This document shows positions 1-12,049 of a stretch of 64,000 bases of DNA, in pieces. Source of the DNA: Erythroxylum novogranatense (taxonomy: Eukaryota > Streptophyta > Magnoliopsida > Malpighiales > Erythroxylaceae); NCBI GenBank assembly GCA_029891385.1, contig CM057235.1, positions 20,391,120 to 20,455,119 on the forward strand. The letters are read 5' to 3'. The notes beneath the pieces are model-generated. The model was not told where the DNA came from. It saw only the letters and a program-made list of their open reading frames with translations, and did no database searches. A program made the position numbers and the translations under genes. How positions within the stretch are numbered: position 1 is the first letter of the stretch; each line of letters starts with the position of its first letter.

Positions 1-106
1 AAGAAGAACATGAAACATGTGAAATGCTATAATTGTGGTAATAAGGGTCACTTTGCTCGAGATTGTACTGAGCCGAAGAAGCTACAACTTTATAGTACAA
101 ACATTT
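1..106 (+). pseudogene. Ty1/Copia gag 3' end with CCHC zinc knuckle (left part of split element)
   Basis: Frame 1 reads through a CX2CX4HX4C zinc knuckle (CYNCGNKGHFARDC), the nucleic-acid-binding motif at the end of retrotransposon Gag. The frame is open to the insertion point of the Gypsy element at 107. It continues in phase at 9095 if that insertion and one CATTT copy are removed. The rest of gag and the 5' LTR of this Copia element lie left of the window. Upstream coding capacity cannot be judged. Confidence 0.85.
102..106 (+). repeat. Target site duplication CATTT, left copy
   Basis: CATTT directly precedes the TGTTGG terminus at 107 and recurs directly after the CCAACA terminus, at 9090-9094. 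Five bp is the usual duplication for plant Gypsy integrases. Confidence 0.9.
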
Positions 107-2801
107 TGTTGGCCCCCGAATTTTTCGTATTGGATTAAGCATGACTTAAGTAGATTACGAGGTTTGATGGATAAAGTTTTGGATCTACTTGTTCAATAAA
201 TGTTAGTAGAATTTATTTTATGGTTTGGTTGCATTAAAAGTGGTAAGAATGCATAAGGGCATTTTGGTCATGGCACTTAAGGATAGAAGGCTTAAGGCTT
301 AAATGAAAGGGGCAAAATGGGCATTTGACAATTAAAAGAATTAAAAGAAGAAGAATTGAGAAAGAGGAAGGAAGAAGAAAAAGAAAATAGAAGAAAGAAG
401 AGGAAAGAAGAAGAGGAAGGTGTCGTAGGTGAAGAAGAAGGGAAGAGAAGAGAGGGTTTGCGAGCTAGAGATTTTCGACAGATTCGAAGTGTTTCCGGCT
501 AAGTTTAACTTCATTCCTTTGTATTGTGGTTAGATTTAACCCTAAGATGGATTGAATGCAGTAGAATCAGTGGTTTAGGGTTTTAAGGGGAAAATGGTTA
601 GATTTCTTTGGGTTGATGATTCTATGCAGGTTTTGAAGTTGTTAATGGGTTAGAAATGTAGTGTAAAACTTGATCTAAGGTTTAGATGTGTTGTATTTGC
701 AAAAGGGAAAGGATAGAGTTGGAAAATGCTGGAAATCAGGTTTCGGAGTCGTTCTCCAGACCCGCACGTCGCGACGTGCGTATGAACACGCCGCAATGTG
801 TAATAATTAAATTCGTGGCGACGAGCGGGGAAAGGTTCGTGGCGACGTGTGAGTTGTGTTCGTCATGACGTCATTTAACTTATGTTCGTCATGACGACGA
901 AGGGCTTCACTTGACGAGCCCCACTTTTCAAAGAAAGATGAATTTTGATATTTTAGGCATATCTTGGGTTGTAGATGTCCAATTGAGGTGATTTTGGATT
1001 CGTTGAGAACTAGAGATAGAGGGCTACAAGTTTTATGAAGCAATGAAATTGAAATTCAGACTATAAGAATCTTAAAGTTTGGTCAGAAGTTGGGTATAGA
1101 TTCTTGTTTCAGCATAAGGATACTCTCAACTTGTTTGGGGTATAACTTTCGGGTTTTTGAACCAAATTGAATGTTTTTGAAGTCAATAGACATGTAAGAC
1201 AATGAGAACTTTTATGGGAAAAGTGACCCGAATGTTTGGACTTTGGCAGAGTTTGGGTTTGTTTAGAATTTATCTTAGTGAATGTACGATTTTTGGGTCC
1301 CTAATTTGTATTCCTATTTGAATAGGAATTTTGCATTTGATAAAGGGAATCAAGGAAGGCAAGAGGATCAAGATGAGAGGTATCTTTGAAGAATGTATCC
1401 AAGCAAGGATTTCAAGTGGGTTTCATGTTTATAATTTAGTAATGAGCCACTAAAGTTTTCTCCCAAATCAAGAACGATTTCAGTTACTTCATAAATATCG
1501 TTTTGTTTCTAATGAATGATTTACAAAGTTTCTACATGTTTCAGCATATGAACTTTTTTGATGAATTTCAAAATAAAGATGAAAATGCATTGAACATTTT
1601 ATGTCATGCTTGGAAAAAATTCATGGCACTTTGTATATTCGGAAAAGAAAGAAAAGAGAATGAAAAGTATGAAAGCTTTGATACAATGCTTGAGCATAAA
1701 GTGAATTGTTATGTGCTTTGTTTGGGTGAGAGAGTAACGGATGGAGTCACATGCACGTCGACGTATAGCCTTCTCCCGGCTGCCCGCTTAAGGCCACGAG
1801 ATCCTTGAGAAATCGGACTCGTTTTGTTTACGGTATAAACTTCGGTTTATCCTGATCGTTTTACGGTACTCTCGAGTCGTTTATTTGTGCATTGCATCTA
1901 TGAATTGTCAAGTATGTGCATAAATTGAGCATTTTATATTGATGATTGAATGAACATGTTGTGTTGATGTGATAACATTTTTCACTATGCAATTACACTT
2001 TTCAACTACGAGTTTGACTCAGAATTTCAGATTTGACTGAGAATTTGGGAGCAAAGCATTTTATGAACTTATTATGATTTTAGTATAAAAAATGAACTTT
2101 TTCAACGATTTTGCTTGTTCTTCGTTATAAACCTGTTACCCACGAGCTATAAGCTCACCCCCCCTTCATTCCCATCCACAGGTGATGAGAAGAAGATCGG
2201 GTGAAGGGAAGTGAAGGTTTCGATTTATATGTGTGCTTATTGTATTGTTCTAAGTTAGATTGGTATTGGAAATTTTGGAATCGGTATATTTTGTATATTC
2301 GGAAATTGTATTGTGGCTTGGTATGCCATGAGAACTTGTAAATTCTATTCTTTGATGTAAATGAATTATGTATGGCTGATAACCAGTGGAAGTACGCATT
2401 TGTGTAAACGGACCGGATTGAGTGAGAATTTGGTTTACTTGAGGGAGCTATGATTATGATATGATTTTTGGATTGTAAATTTTGGTTATGCATATGTATT
2501 TATATACCATAACGAGATGTGTTATGGAAAAAGGAATGTAGAAATGAAATGAGATTGTAAGCTTCACGATTTCTGTGGTGTACGCCAACGTTTTTGGTTC
2601 AATGGTCGAACTCTGAGTTCGGGGCTCATCATGTTTGGCAGCAGAGCAAGAAAAGATTTCAGCGAACCACGCTTCAGTATGGTGGTATTTTTGTACCGAG
2701 GATAGGTTCCGGAATCGAGGCCCAGCATTTGCGATATCAAAGCAGGTTAGTAAGTGTTATGGTTTTGATTCGAGGTTGGATTCCAGAAACGGGATCCAAC
2801 A
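107..2801 (+). repeat. 5' LTR of the LARD-like Gypsy element
   Basis: It runs from TGTTGGCCCCCG to GGGATCCAACA and aligns end to end with 6412-9089. It contains a purine-rich GAAGAA tract (about 340-440), a GC-rich block with CGTCGCGACG-type palindromes (about 762-900), and ACGAGCTATAAGCTC near 2142. Two palindromes that are intact in the 3' LTR read CGTCATGACG here (861-870 and 887-896), which fits decay of methylated CpG. Short open frames inside have no recognised homology and are probably chance. Confidence 0.9.
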
Positions 2802-5800
2802 TTTGTGGTATCAAAGCCCAGCATTATGATCTTGCATGGGCGCATGTGTATGGGTTACACGCATAAGTAACTGTTAGGAGTTTGAGGTGTTAGAATTTGA
2901 GGAGCCAAAGTGATTGTTTGACTTAGATTGACAAGAATTTTGATTGATTGTAGTAATGTATTACGAAAATTGAGCTGTGAATATTGTGATGAATTGGGAT
3001 AAAGTAATGATGAAACTCTATGTGTGAGAGAAAAAGTTGGAAAGATGAGATAAAGAATAGAAATATATGTATGGAAGATCAATAGGTTGAATTTGAAATG
3101 ATGATTGATCCATTTGTCTCGATCTGAGAAAAAGGAGAGTTGTGGATAATTAGGAAGGAGAAATAGAGGATGAGTAAACGGAACAGATAACGATTCAAGG
3201 CAATTGTATTGAAGGATTGAGCATGACGACAATATTGTACTGTTCGAAAGTGTTATAGATACGATACGAATGTATTACCATGGATTGTTTGTATATATGA
3301 TGAGAGTAGAGTGTACAAGTAGAGTGCAATGGAAACATAACTTTGTTATGATCTTACGACGAGGAAATTGGAATCGAAGTGGTTGTTCGATTATACGACA
3401 AAAGTGATGATCCGCAGTAAGAATAAATTAGTGGATTTGAGGTCAGAATGTCATTGTGATTATGCACCGATAATTTCGAATTGATTGAGGATGTACATGT
3501 AGAAGATGAAATAAAGAATAATTGGAAAATGAGATAGAAGTGAGGACGTAGAGAAAGGGAAATGAAATAGACATAAATGACCTTGTATGAGACGAATGAA
3601 ATAAGTATGGGGAAAATTTCAAGCGCGTATAAGATGCAAATGCGTATAAGCTCCCATCTTATGCATGAATGAGATTAAGAAAAAGAATGAAGAACTCCAC
3701 CTTGTAGAAGGACACGAGGAGTTCTGAAACGATCAGTTGTACCCGACTCTCCAACAAAAGAGGAGAGTACTGATGAATTGGTAGCCCCAAAAAATGATGA
3801 AGCTTCTGTAAGGCAAGGAAGTGAGCCCTACGCATTCAATATGGTAATGGACCCATGATGAACGGATATACCGTGAAAACGGTGACTTATGGAAAAACTA
3901 GCATAAATTTTGTGTTAGTATGTTCGATAAGGGTGAACTGTTGTCAAGATCAATGGCGATCAAGGTATCAATTGTGTAAGATATGAATTGGTGATTTTAA
4001 GGAGTAAATCTGTGGACAGAATGGCATGATTTTGACGATGCTCAGCCAAGCATATGCGATAGCAAGTATGTTCGTTACTCCTTTGAGTTTTGAGTGACTT
4101 GAACATTATCACCGTATGAGGATGAGAGAAATTGGACTTCTCGAGGGATTAAAGGTAACTGATGATGTGATGATAATAGCAAGTGATTGATAAAGATTTG
4201 TATGAATAGTATATATGTGATAGTAGCAAGAAACTCTCTTTCGAAGCAGATCAGCTAGTTTATATGAAGAATGATCATTGAAAGAATCGATCAAAAAGAG
4301 GAGTACGTCATGACTCGAAAGTAGGTATTGGATTCCTTACTCTAATGGAGAGAATGTATGTATTTCTGCATGATGTAAGGGATCTAACTATGCGAGTGGA
4401 TTCCTAAATTTGAGAAGGCACTAATTGCCAATAGAAGGAGCATAGCGGTTCATGTTATGTTCTGGGTTAGTATGTTCGGAAAATGCAATTTTATCCAATG
4501 AAGGTGTGACAAGTACAAGACGCTAAGATTGCAAATAAACTAAAGTGCATGGAGCAGCGGGTATAAATGAGCAGACATCAGAATACGTCAACGTGAATTA
4601 TGAGGAAATCTAAAGAATGGAGAAAATCAGTCAAGAAAGGTAAGACAATTGGGAATTTGAAAATAACAAGAGGTAAGACTTCCTCATTGAGGAATCAGTT
4701 AATGGAGGAATTACCAGGACCAGTTGTGGACATATGGAGTTCCCGGACCTGGACAATACTATAGAATGAAGAGTAAAGTGATCCAAGTGAAGTTTGATGA
4801 TATGTTAAGTGTATTCAAAGAGTGGGGAAAAATAGTTTGACTACTTGAGGAAAATGAGTAAATTATATGAGGGACGAAGGTAAGGAAAATTTTGAGGAGT
4901 GATAACACCGATATTAATTATATCGTTTGGAATTGGGAATTCAGTAGTATGCAATGGTGTTGCATGAGAGATCGGGATAAGATCCCACGCAGTAAAATGA
5001 AGTGAATTCATGTGCATGGAGAAAATTGAAACCTCATAGGATGATAGTTGATACATGAATTGAAATTTGCTGCTGTAATGATTGCCGAAAAGTTGGAGAC
5101 ATTATATGTACAAATCATGAGATTAAGGTACTTATTGAGTTGAAAGGATTGGCAAGGAACGGAGTTACAGGAAGATTATGTTGTGCAAATGAGTACAAAA
5201 ATGGTAAAGCTAGTGTTGTGATCAGATGCGTTGAATAGAGAATTCGATAGCAGTGGAGTATGAATTCAGATATAGAGGTTATCAGATCTAGTGCAATAAA
5301 GAGTGCTGAATGGAGTCGAATTTCGGGCAAATGGAGTACCATCAGTCACTGAAAAGGGTAAGATCAATTTCACATGAATAAAGCTCAAATTAAGGATTAA
5401 GAAATTGTGAACCCTTCTAAGAAAGCAAAAATGAATGTGAATTTTGAGCTCGAATAAAAAAAATAATGATACTGGGTGATTGAGATAAAAAGTATGCGTA
5501 CCGGTAAAGATGATTGAGCAAAGAGACTGTCAGAAAAGTACAAATGGTGATTTAAGTTATACGTTCTAGAAGAAATATGTCAAGTGAAGAAGAGTTTAAA
5601 TTGTCGACGGTCTTAACTGTCAGCGATACGTTTGAAGTTTATAGTGTGGAGTTCATGAGAATATGAGACCAATGTACGGTTCTATTTGACGTTAAGCATC
5701 ACAATCATTATCATCGTAATTCTAATAGAATTTCGTATGAGGAGTTTGACGATAAAAAGATTCATTGCTTTTGTATTATGATGAGTAAGGCTTACTGGTC

Positions 5801-6411
5801 ATTGGAGGCTAGAATTGGAGACGTTATGGACAGACGAGATTAAGTGATTCCAGAAAGATGGATGAATTAGGCGGATCTGTGCCAAGGACATGGAATACAG
5901 TGAGATAGACATAAGAGATTAATGTGCTGATACTAAAGTGATGTGAATTATCAAGTGAAAGATGTCTGGTCTCTAAGGCTATCACCTTAAAGGGTGTGTG
6001 CTTACATGGGGTACAAGGTATGCTCAAGTTAGGACAAAGGATTTGTTAAGCTTGCGATGAATTGGTTATTAGGAAATCACTATGAGTTCGTGCTGCTAAT
6101 AAAAGATGTCTTGGATTCTAAATGTGATGTACGTGAGTATGTTAAGGAAATACTAATATGATGTGGTATTGGTTTTATCGACACAGAAAGTGGGAAAATT
6201 GTAAGTGCTCTGAAGAATAATGAGGAACTAGTTAATTCAGTGAATGGTCGAATAAGGGGTTGAAAGACCGAGTGAGTCTGTTGTCCACGGTCATTTGGAA
6301 GAAACTATTAGAGTGATGAAGTTTAATGAGAAATGCGGAAACGGATTCCTGCACTCCCGATCAATCAGATAATAATTTCGAGGACGAAATTCTTTTTAAG
6401 AGGGGGAGAGT
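2802..6411 (+). mobile_element. Non-coding internal region of the LARD-like element
   Basis: A primer binding site follows the 5' LTR after a 4-bp spacer. TGGTATCAAAGCC (2806-2818) matches the complement of the initiator Met tRNA 3' end with one mismatch. The 3.6-kb body is rich in ATGA and GATG words. I found no zinc knuckle, protease, RT, RNase H or integrase motif, and no open frame longer than about 125 codons. Only the very end keeps a coding-like trace, NNFEDEILFKRG at about 6371-6406. A fully eroded pol is an alternative, but the good preservation of the LTRs argues against it. Confidence 0.75.
6388..6411 (+). other. Polypurine tract before the 3' LTR
   Basis: A purine run (TTAAGAGGGGGAGAGT) sits directly before the TGTTGG start of the 3' LTR. 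This is where plus-strand DNA synthesis is primed in LTR retrotransposons. Confidence 0.85.
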
Positions 6412-9089
6412 TGTTGGCCTCCGAATTTTTCGTATTGCATTAAGAATGACTTAATTAGATTACGAGGTTAGATGGATAAAGTTTTGGATCTACTTATTCA
6501 ATAAATGTTAGTAGAATTTATTTTATGGTTTGGTTGTATTAAAAGTGGTAAGAATGCATAAGGGCATTTTAGTCATGGCACTTAAGGATAGAAGGCTTAA
6601 GGCTTAAATGAAAGGGGCAAAATGAGTATTTGACAATTAAGAGAATTAAAAGAAGAAGAATTGAGAAAGAGGAAGGAAGAAGAAAAAGAAAATAGAAGAA
6701 AGAAGAGGAAAGAAGAAGAGGAAGGTGTCGTAGGTGAAGAAGAAGGGAAGAGAAGAGAGGGTTTGCGAGCTAGAGATTTCCGACAGATTCGAAGTGTTTC
6801 CGGGTAAGTTTAACTTCATTCCTTTGTATTATGGTTAGATTTAACCCTAAGATGGATTGAATGCAGTAGAATCGGTGGTTTAGGGTTTTAAGGGAAAAAT
6901 GGTTAGATTTCTTTAGGTTGATGATTCTGTGTAGGTTTTGAAGTTGTTAATAGGTTAGAAATGTAGTGTAGAACTTGATCTATGGTTTAGATGTGTTGTA
7001 TTTGGAAAAGGGAAAGGATAGAAGTTGGAAAATGCTAGAAATCAGGTTTTGGAGTCGTTCTCCAGGCCCGCACGTCGCGACGTGCGTATGAACACGCCCC
7101 AACGTGTAATAATTAAATTCGTGGCGACGAGCGGGGAAAGGTTCGTGGCGACGTGTGAGTTGTGTTCGTCGCGACGTACGAACTTATGTTCGTCGCGACG
7201 AGCAGGGCTTCGCCCCGACGAACCCCCAGCTTTCAGTAAAGATGAATTTTGATATTTTTGGGCATATCTTGGGTTGTAGATGTCCAATTGAGGTGATTTT
7301 GGATTCGTTGAGAACTAGAGATAGAGGGCTACAAGTTTTATGAAGCAATGAAATTGAAATTCAAACTATAAGAATCTTAAAGTTTGGTCGGTTGGGTATA
7401 GATTCTTGTTTCAAAGATAAGGATACTCTCAACTTGTTTGGGGTATAACTTTCGGGTTTTTGAACCAAATTGAATGTTTTTGAAGTCAATAGACATGTAA
7501 GACAATGAGAACTTTTATGGGAAAAGTGACCCGAATGTTTGGACTTTGGCAGAGTTTGGGTTTGTTTAGAATTTATCTTAGTGAATGTACGATTTTTGGG
7601 TCCCTAATTTGTATTCCTATTTGAATAGGAATTTTGCATTTGATAAAGAGAATCAAGGAAGATGAGAGGTATCTTTGAAGCATGTATCCAAGCAAGGATT
7701 TCAGGTGCGTGTCATGTTTATAATTTAGTAATGAGCCACTAAAGTTTTCTCCCAAATCAAGAACGATTTCAATTACTTCATAAATATCGTTTTGTTTCTA
7801 TTGAATGATTTACAAAGTTTCTACATGTTTCAGCATATGAACTTTTCTGATGAATTTCAAAATAAAGATGAAAATGCATTGAACATTTTATGTCATGCTT
7901 GGGAAAAATTCATGGCATTTTGTATATTCGGAAAAGAAAGAAAAGAGAATGAAAAGTATGAAAGCTTTGATACAATGCTTGAGCATAAAGTGAATTGTTA
8001 TGTGCTTTGTTTGGGTGAGAGAGTAACGGATGGAGTCACATGCACGTCGACGTATAGCCTTCTCCCGGCTGCCCGCTTGAGGCCACGAGATCCTTGAGAA
8101 ATCGGACTCGTTTTGTTTACGGTATAAACTTCGGTTTATCCTGATCGTTTTACGGTACTCTCGAGCCGTTTATTTGTGCATTGCATCTATGAATTGTCAA
8201 GTATGTGCATAAATTGAGCATTTTATATTGATGATTGAATGAACATGTTGTGTTGATGTGATAACATTTTTCACTATGCAATTACACTTTTCAACTACGA
8301 GTTTGACTCAGAATTTCAGATTTGACTGAGAATTTGGGAGCAAAGCATTTTATGAACTTATTATGATTTTCGTATAACAAATGAACTTTTTCAACAGTTT
8401 TGCTTGTTCTTCGTTATAAACCTGTTACCCACGAGCTATAAGCTCAACCCCCTTCATTCCCATCCACAGGTGATGACAATAAGATCGGGTGAAGGGAAGT
8501 GAAGGTTTCGATTTATATGTGTTCTTATTGTATTGTTTTAAGTTAGATTGGTATTGGAAATTTTGGAATCGGTATATTTTGTATATTCGGAAATTGTATT
8601 GTGGCTTGGTATGCCATGAGAACTTGTAAATTCTATTCTTTGATGTAAATGAATTATGTATGGCTGATAATCAGTGGAAGTACGCATTTGTGTAAACGGA
8701 CCGGATTGAGTGAGAATTTGGTTTACTTGAGGGAGCTATGATTATGATATGATTTTTGGATTGTAAATTTTGGTTATGCATATGTATTTATATACCACAA
8801 CGAGATGTGTTATGGAAAAAGGAATGTAGAAATGAAATGAGATTGTAAGCTTCACGATTTCTGTGGTGTACGCCAACGTTTTTGGTTCAATGGTCGAACT
8901 CCGAGTTCGGGGCTCATCATGTTTGGCAGCAGAGCAAGAAAAGATTTCAGCGAACCACGCTTCAGTATGATGGTATTTTTGTACCGAGGATAGGTTCCGG
9001 AATCGAGGCCCAGCATTTGCGATATCAAAGCAGGTTAGTAAGTGTTATGGTTTTGATTCGAGGTTGGATTCCGGAAACGGGATCCAACA
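6412..9089 (+). repeat. 3' LTR of the LARD-like Gypsy element
   Basis: It matches 107-2801 almost throughout, with small indels (2678 against 2695 bp). It keeps the CGTCGCGACG palindromes at 7167-7176 and 7191-7200 that are altered in the 5' LTR. It ends in CCAACA at 9089 and is followed by the CATTT duplication. Confidence 0.9.
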
Positions 9090-9094
9090 CATTT

Positions 9095-10997
9095 ATTATG
9101 TGAATGTTTCTTGTTCTGTTTTTCTAACTGAATCACATCCTTTGTGGATTGCAGACTCAAGAGCAACCAACCATGTAGCGAAGGATCGTGATGCCTTCGT
9201 TGAGTTTTGGAAACTCCCATATGGTAGTTGATGGCTTTATGTAGGTGACAATTCCAAAGTTGTTGTACAAGGAATTGGGACATGTAAATTGGACATGCGT
9301 GGAGGACGACCTCTCATCCTACATGAAGTATTATATGCTCTACAGATTCGTAGGAATCTTTTATCTGTCTTAATGTTAGTTAAACTTGGTTTTAATGTAA
9401 ATTTCCACAATGGTGGAATGGATTTGTTTCTTGGATCTATTAATTATGGTCATGGTTTTTTATTGGATGGTTTTATTGTGCTGGATGTGTTAAAGGAAAA
9501 TAATAATATTAATTATTCATTATTCACATCTAGTAATTCCAACAATGATGCAACTTTGTGGCACGCTAGACTATGTCATATTGGTCAAAATCGAATAAGT
9601 CGATTGGCTAAAGAAGGACTTTTAGGTAATCTAAGTCAAGTAGATTTACCTACATGTGAGCATTGTTTAGCTGGTAAAATGGCAAGAAAGCCATTTAAAA
9701 AGGGAACACGAGCTTTATATCCATTGCAATTAATTCATTCCGACATCTATGGTCCAATGAATGTAAGGGCTAGACGTGGGGCAATCTATTTCATCACATT
9801 CATAGATGACTATACTCGGTATGGTCATATCTATTTGATTTCTCATAAATCAGAAGCATTCGATTGTTTCATAAAATACTCAAACTTTGTTGAGAATCAA
9901 TTAGATAAGAAAATAAAAGCATTACGAACTGATCGTGGACAAGAGTACTTGTTAGAAAAGTTCAAGGCTTTCTGTGATGAAAAATGAATAGAAAAGCAAT
10001 TAACAATTCCTAGAACCCCACAACAAAATGGCGTCGCTGAAAGACGAAATAGGACGCTATTAGAAATGATTAGGTCCATGATGGCCCAAGCAAATTTACC
10101 AATCACCTTTTGGGGTGATGCGTTGCTAACAACCACTTATGTACTTAATCGTGTGCCCACAAAATCAGTTACTAGCACACCATATGAGTTGTGGACTGGT
10201 AGGAGGCCTGATGTGTCAAGTCTCCGACCTTGGGGGTGTGTAGCCTATGTTCATGATCTCTCTCACAAACATGAAAAATTAGGCCCAAGAGGGAGGAAAA
10301 GTATTTTTATTAGATACTCAGAACACTCAAAAGGATACATGTTCATAAGTGAACAAGGTAGTGGAGGTGTAACTGAATTTGAATCACGAGATGTAACATT
10401 CTTAGAGAATGATTTTCCCAAGCAAGGCGAAATAGGTAAAGACCTATTATTATATGAGTCGCTTGATCAGAATGATTCTATTATGCAGAATCAAGATGAG
10501 GAACTTCAACCAAGTGGGAGCAATTCCACATAAAGGTTCTCTATGATAACTGATCCAAGTGGGAGCAATCAGATCAATCATAAATTTGTTCATGATGAAC
10601 CTCGGTTAAGACGGAGTAATCGAGGGATAATTCCCCGACGTCATTTTGAGATTGAAGGAGAAATAAATATGATTGTTCCACAAGGAGAAGAAGAGCCAAG
10701 GAATGTAAATGAGGCTCTTACTGGCCCTGCTAAAGAAGAATGGATGAAAGCAATGACAGAAGAAATGTCTTTTTTAAGCTCAAATCAAGTATGGGACTTG
10801 GTTGACCTCCCCGAAGGACGTAAAGCAATTAGGAAGAAGTGGGTTCTCAAAATTAAGCGAAAAGCTGATGGCAATATCGAAATATATAAGGCACGTCTTG
10901 TAGCAAAAGGATATACGCAACAGGAGGGAATTGATTATGAGGAAACTTTTTCACCTGTTGTGAAGTTTGCTTCAATCCGTCTTATTCTAGTTATAGT
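9095..10997 (+). pseudogene. Ty1/Copia pol, protease to RT N-terminus (degenerate)
   Basis: Conceptual translation gives, in order: an aspartic protease region at about 9148 where the expected DSG catalytic triad reads DSR; a pre-integrase domain (LWHARLCHIG, near 9557); an integrase core (HSDIYGPM, FITFIDDY, NGVAERRNR); and the start of RT (WVLKIKRKADG, YTQQEGIDYEETFSPVV). Stops occur after the DSR region (about 9230), at 9985-9987 inside integrase and at 10531-10533, so no functional polyprotein can be made. RT breaks off at the ATAGT duplication of the next insertion and continues at 15111. The element is a dead host for younger insertions. Confidence 0.9.
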
Positions 10998-11533
10998 TGT
11001 TGGGACCCGATCTGGGAACCGGATCCCAACCGGAAAGCGGAAACCGAAAACAAACAGAATTCGGAATCGAATGCAAATCGAATCAAATACAAAGCGAACG
11101 AATTAATCAACCTGAACAAACATCGACATCCATTGCAAACATGGAGCATAGGAAACTAATCGCGTTGGAAACCCTAAGACGTACCATTCCGAAATCCAGT
11201 ATTTTTTTTTTAACTCACGCATAATTTAATCTCATATTCCCATTATTTCTTTCTTTTCATTTCTTTTAACTAAAATCTTAACTTTACCAAACTAACTTCT
11301 TATTCTATTTCTTATCTAAACCCGATTTTTACCGAATTTCGGAATGGTACGTCTTAGGGTTTCCAACGCGATTAGTTTCCTATGCTCCATGTTTGCAACG
11401 GATGTCGATGTTTGTTCAGGTTGATTAATTCGTTCGCTTTGTATTTGATTCGATTCGCATTCGATTCCGAATTCTGTTTGTTTTCGGTTTCCGCTTTCCG
11501 GTTGGGATCCGATTCCCGGATCAGGTCCCAACA
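10998..11533. repeat. 536-bp inverted duplication (arms 10998-11192 and 11336-11533)
   Basis: The left arm begins TGTTGGGACCCGAT. Its reverse complement recurs as the right arm, which ends GGTCCCAACA at 11533. The loop is about 143 bp. As a result both strands can encode the same short peptide-like frame, which is a by-product of the palindrome and not a gene. Confidence 0.85.
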
Positions 11534-11582
11534 TAGAATGTGGTTTTTTATTTTGTTTATGTGCTATGTGATGCATTCTTAA

Positions 11583-12035
11583 TGTTGGACCCAGGTGGAT
11601 TTTAACCCCACGAAGGGGACCCACCAACTTCAGATCCAGATACCGGGTGGATAAACCCACCAACTTTAGTACCCCATTAATCAGTATTGTCCTCTTTGGT
11701 CATGGGTGAGACACGACTCGAACCCATGACCTCAAGGTTTTATTCCACTTTATGGGGCGCCTCACCATGGCTCCATGGTGAGGCGCCCACATAAAGTGGA
11801 ATAAAACCTCGAGGTCATGGGTTCGAGCCGTGGCTCACCTATGACCAAAGAGCCATGGTGAGAGGCGTCCACATAAAGTGGAATAAAACCTTGAGGTCAT
11901 GGGTTCGAGCCGTGGCTCACCCATGACCAAAGAGGACAATACCTTGATTAATGGGCATCAAGTTGGTGGGTTTATCCACCGTACCGGATCTGAAGTGGTG
12001 GGTCCCTTCGTAAGTTAAAATCCACCCGTCCAACA
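11583..12035. mobile_element. Foldback MITE-like element, copy A
   Basis: The element runs from TGTTGGACC to TCCAACA between two TTAA tetranucleotides. Almost the whole of it is self-complementary. At the centre is a perfect 15-bp stem, GGCGCCTCACCATGG (about 11756-11787). The right half holds a tandem duplication of a module of about 90 bp containing GGTTCGAGCC, which matches the RNA polymerase III B-box consensus. No transposase is present. The superfamily is uncertain: TTAA flanks recall piggyBac, but the TG...CA ends do not. Confidence 0.75.
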
Positions 12036-12049
12036 TTAAAGCGCTTTAA

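Larger units (their letters stand above)
107..9089 (+). mobile_element. Complete LARD-like Ty3/Gypsy element (8983 bp) inserted into Copia
   Basis: The termini are TGTTGG and CCAACA, and the element is flanked by the 5-bp target duplication CATTT (102-106 and 9090-9094). It has two long LTRs (2695 and 2678 bp), a primer binding site, a polypurine tract and a 3.6-kb internal region with no recognisable gag or pol domain. The last internal codons, just before the polypurine tract, read NNFEDEILFKRG. That end is typical of Tekay/Del-type chromovirus polyproteins, so the element probably derives from that clade but lost its coding region. Long LTRs around a non-coding core fit the LARD class, which would need helper proteins from an autonomous relative. 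The LTRs are very similar, so insertion is fairly recent. Confidence 0.9.

Noticed and set aside
2855..3232. 125-codon minus-strand frame in the LARD core as a gene
   Set aside because: It runs opposite to the element, has low complexity and no motif, and the start and composition fit a chance frame.
10997..11663. Similar proline/glutamine-rich peptides on both strands near 11000 and 11600
   Set aside because: They arise because the two regions are arms of one inverted duplication. There is no domain, and no support for a gene.
11820..11920. tRNA gene suggested by GGTTCGAGCC
   Set aside because: Only a B-box-like word is present. No A box, cloverleaf or acceptor stem can be formed, and the word is part of the foldback MITE arms.
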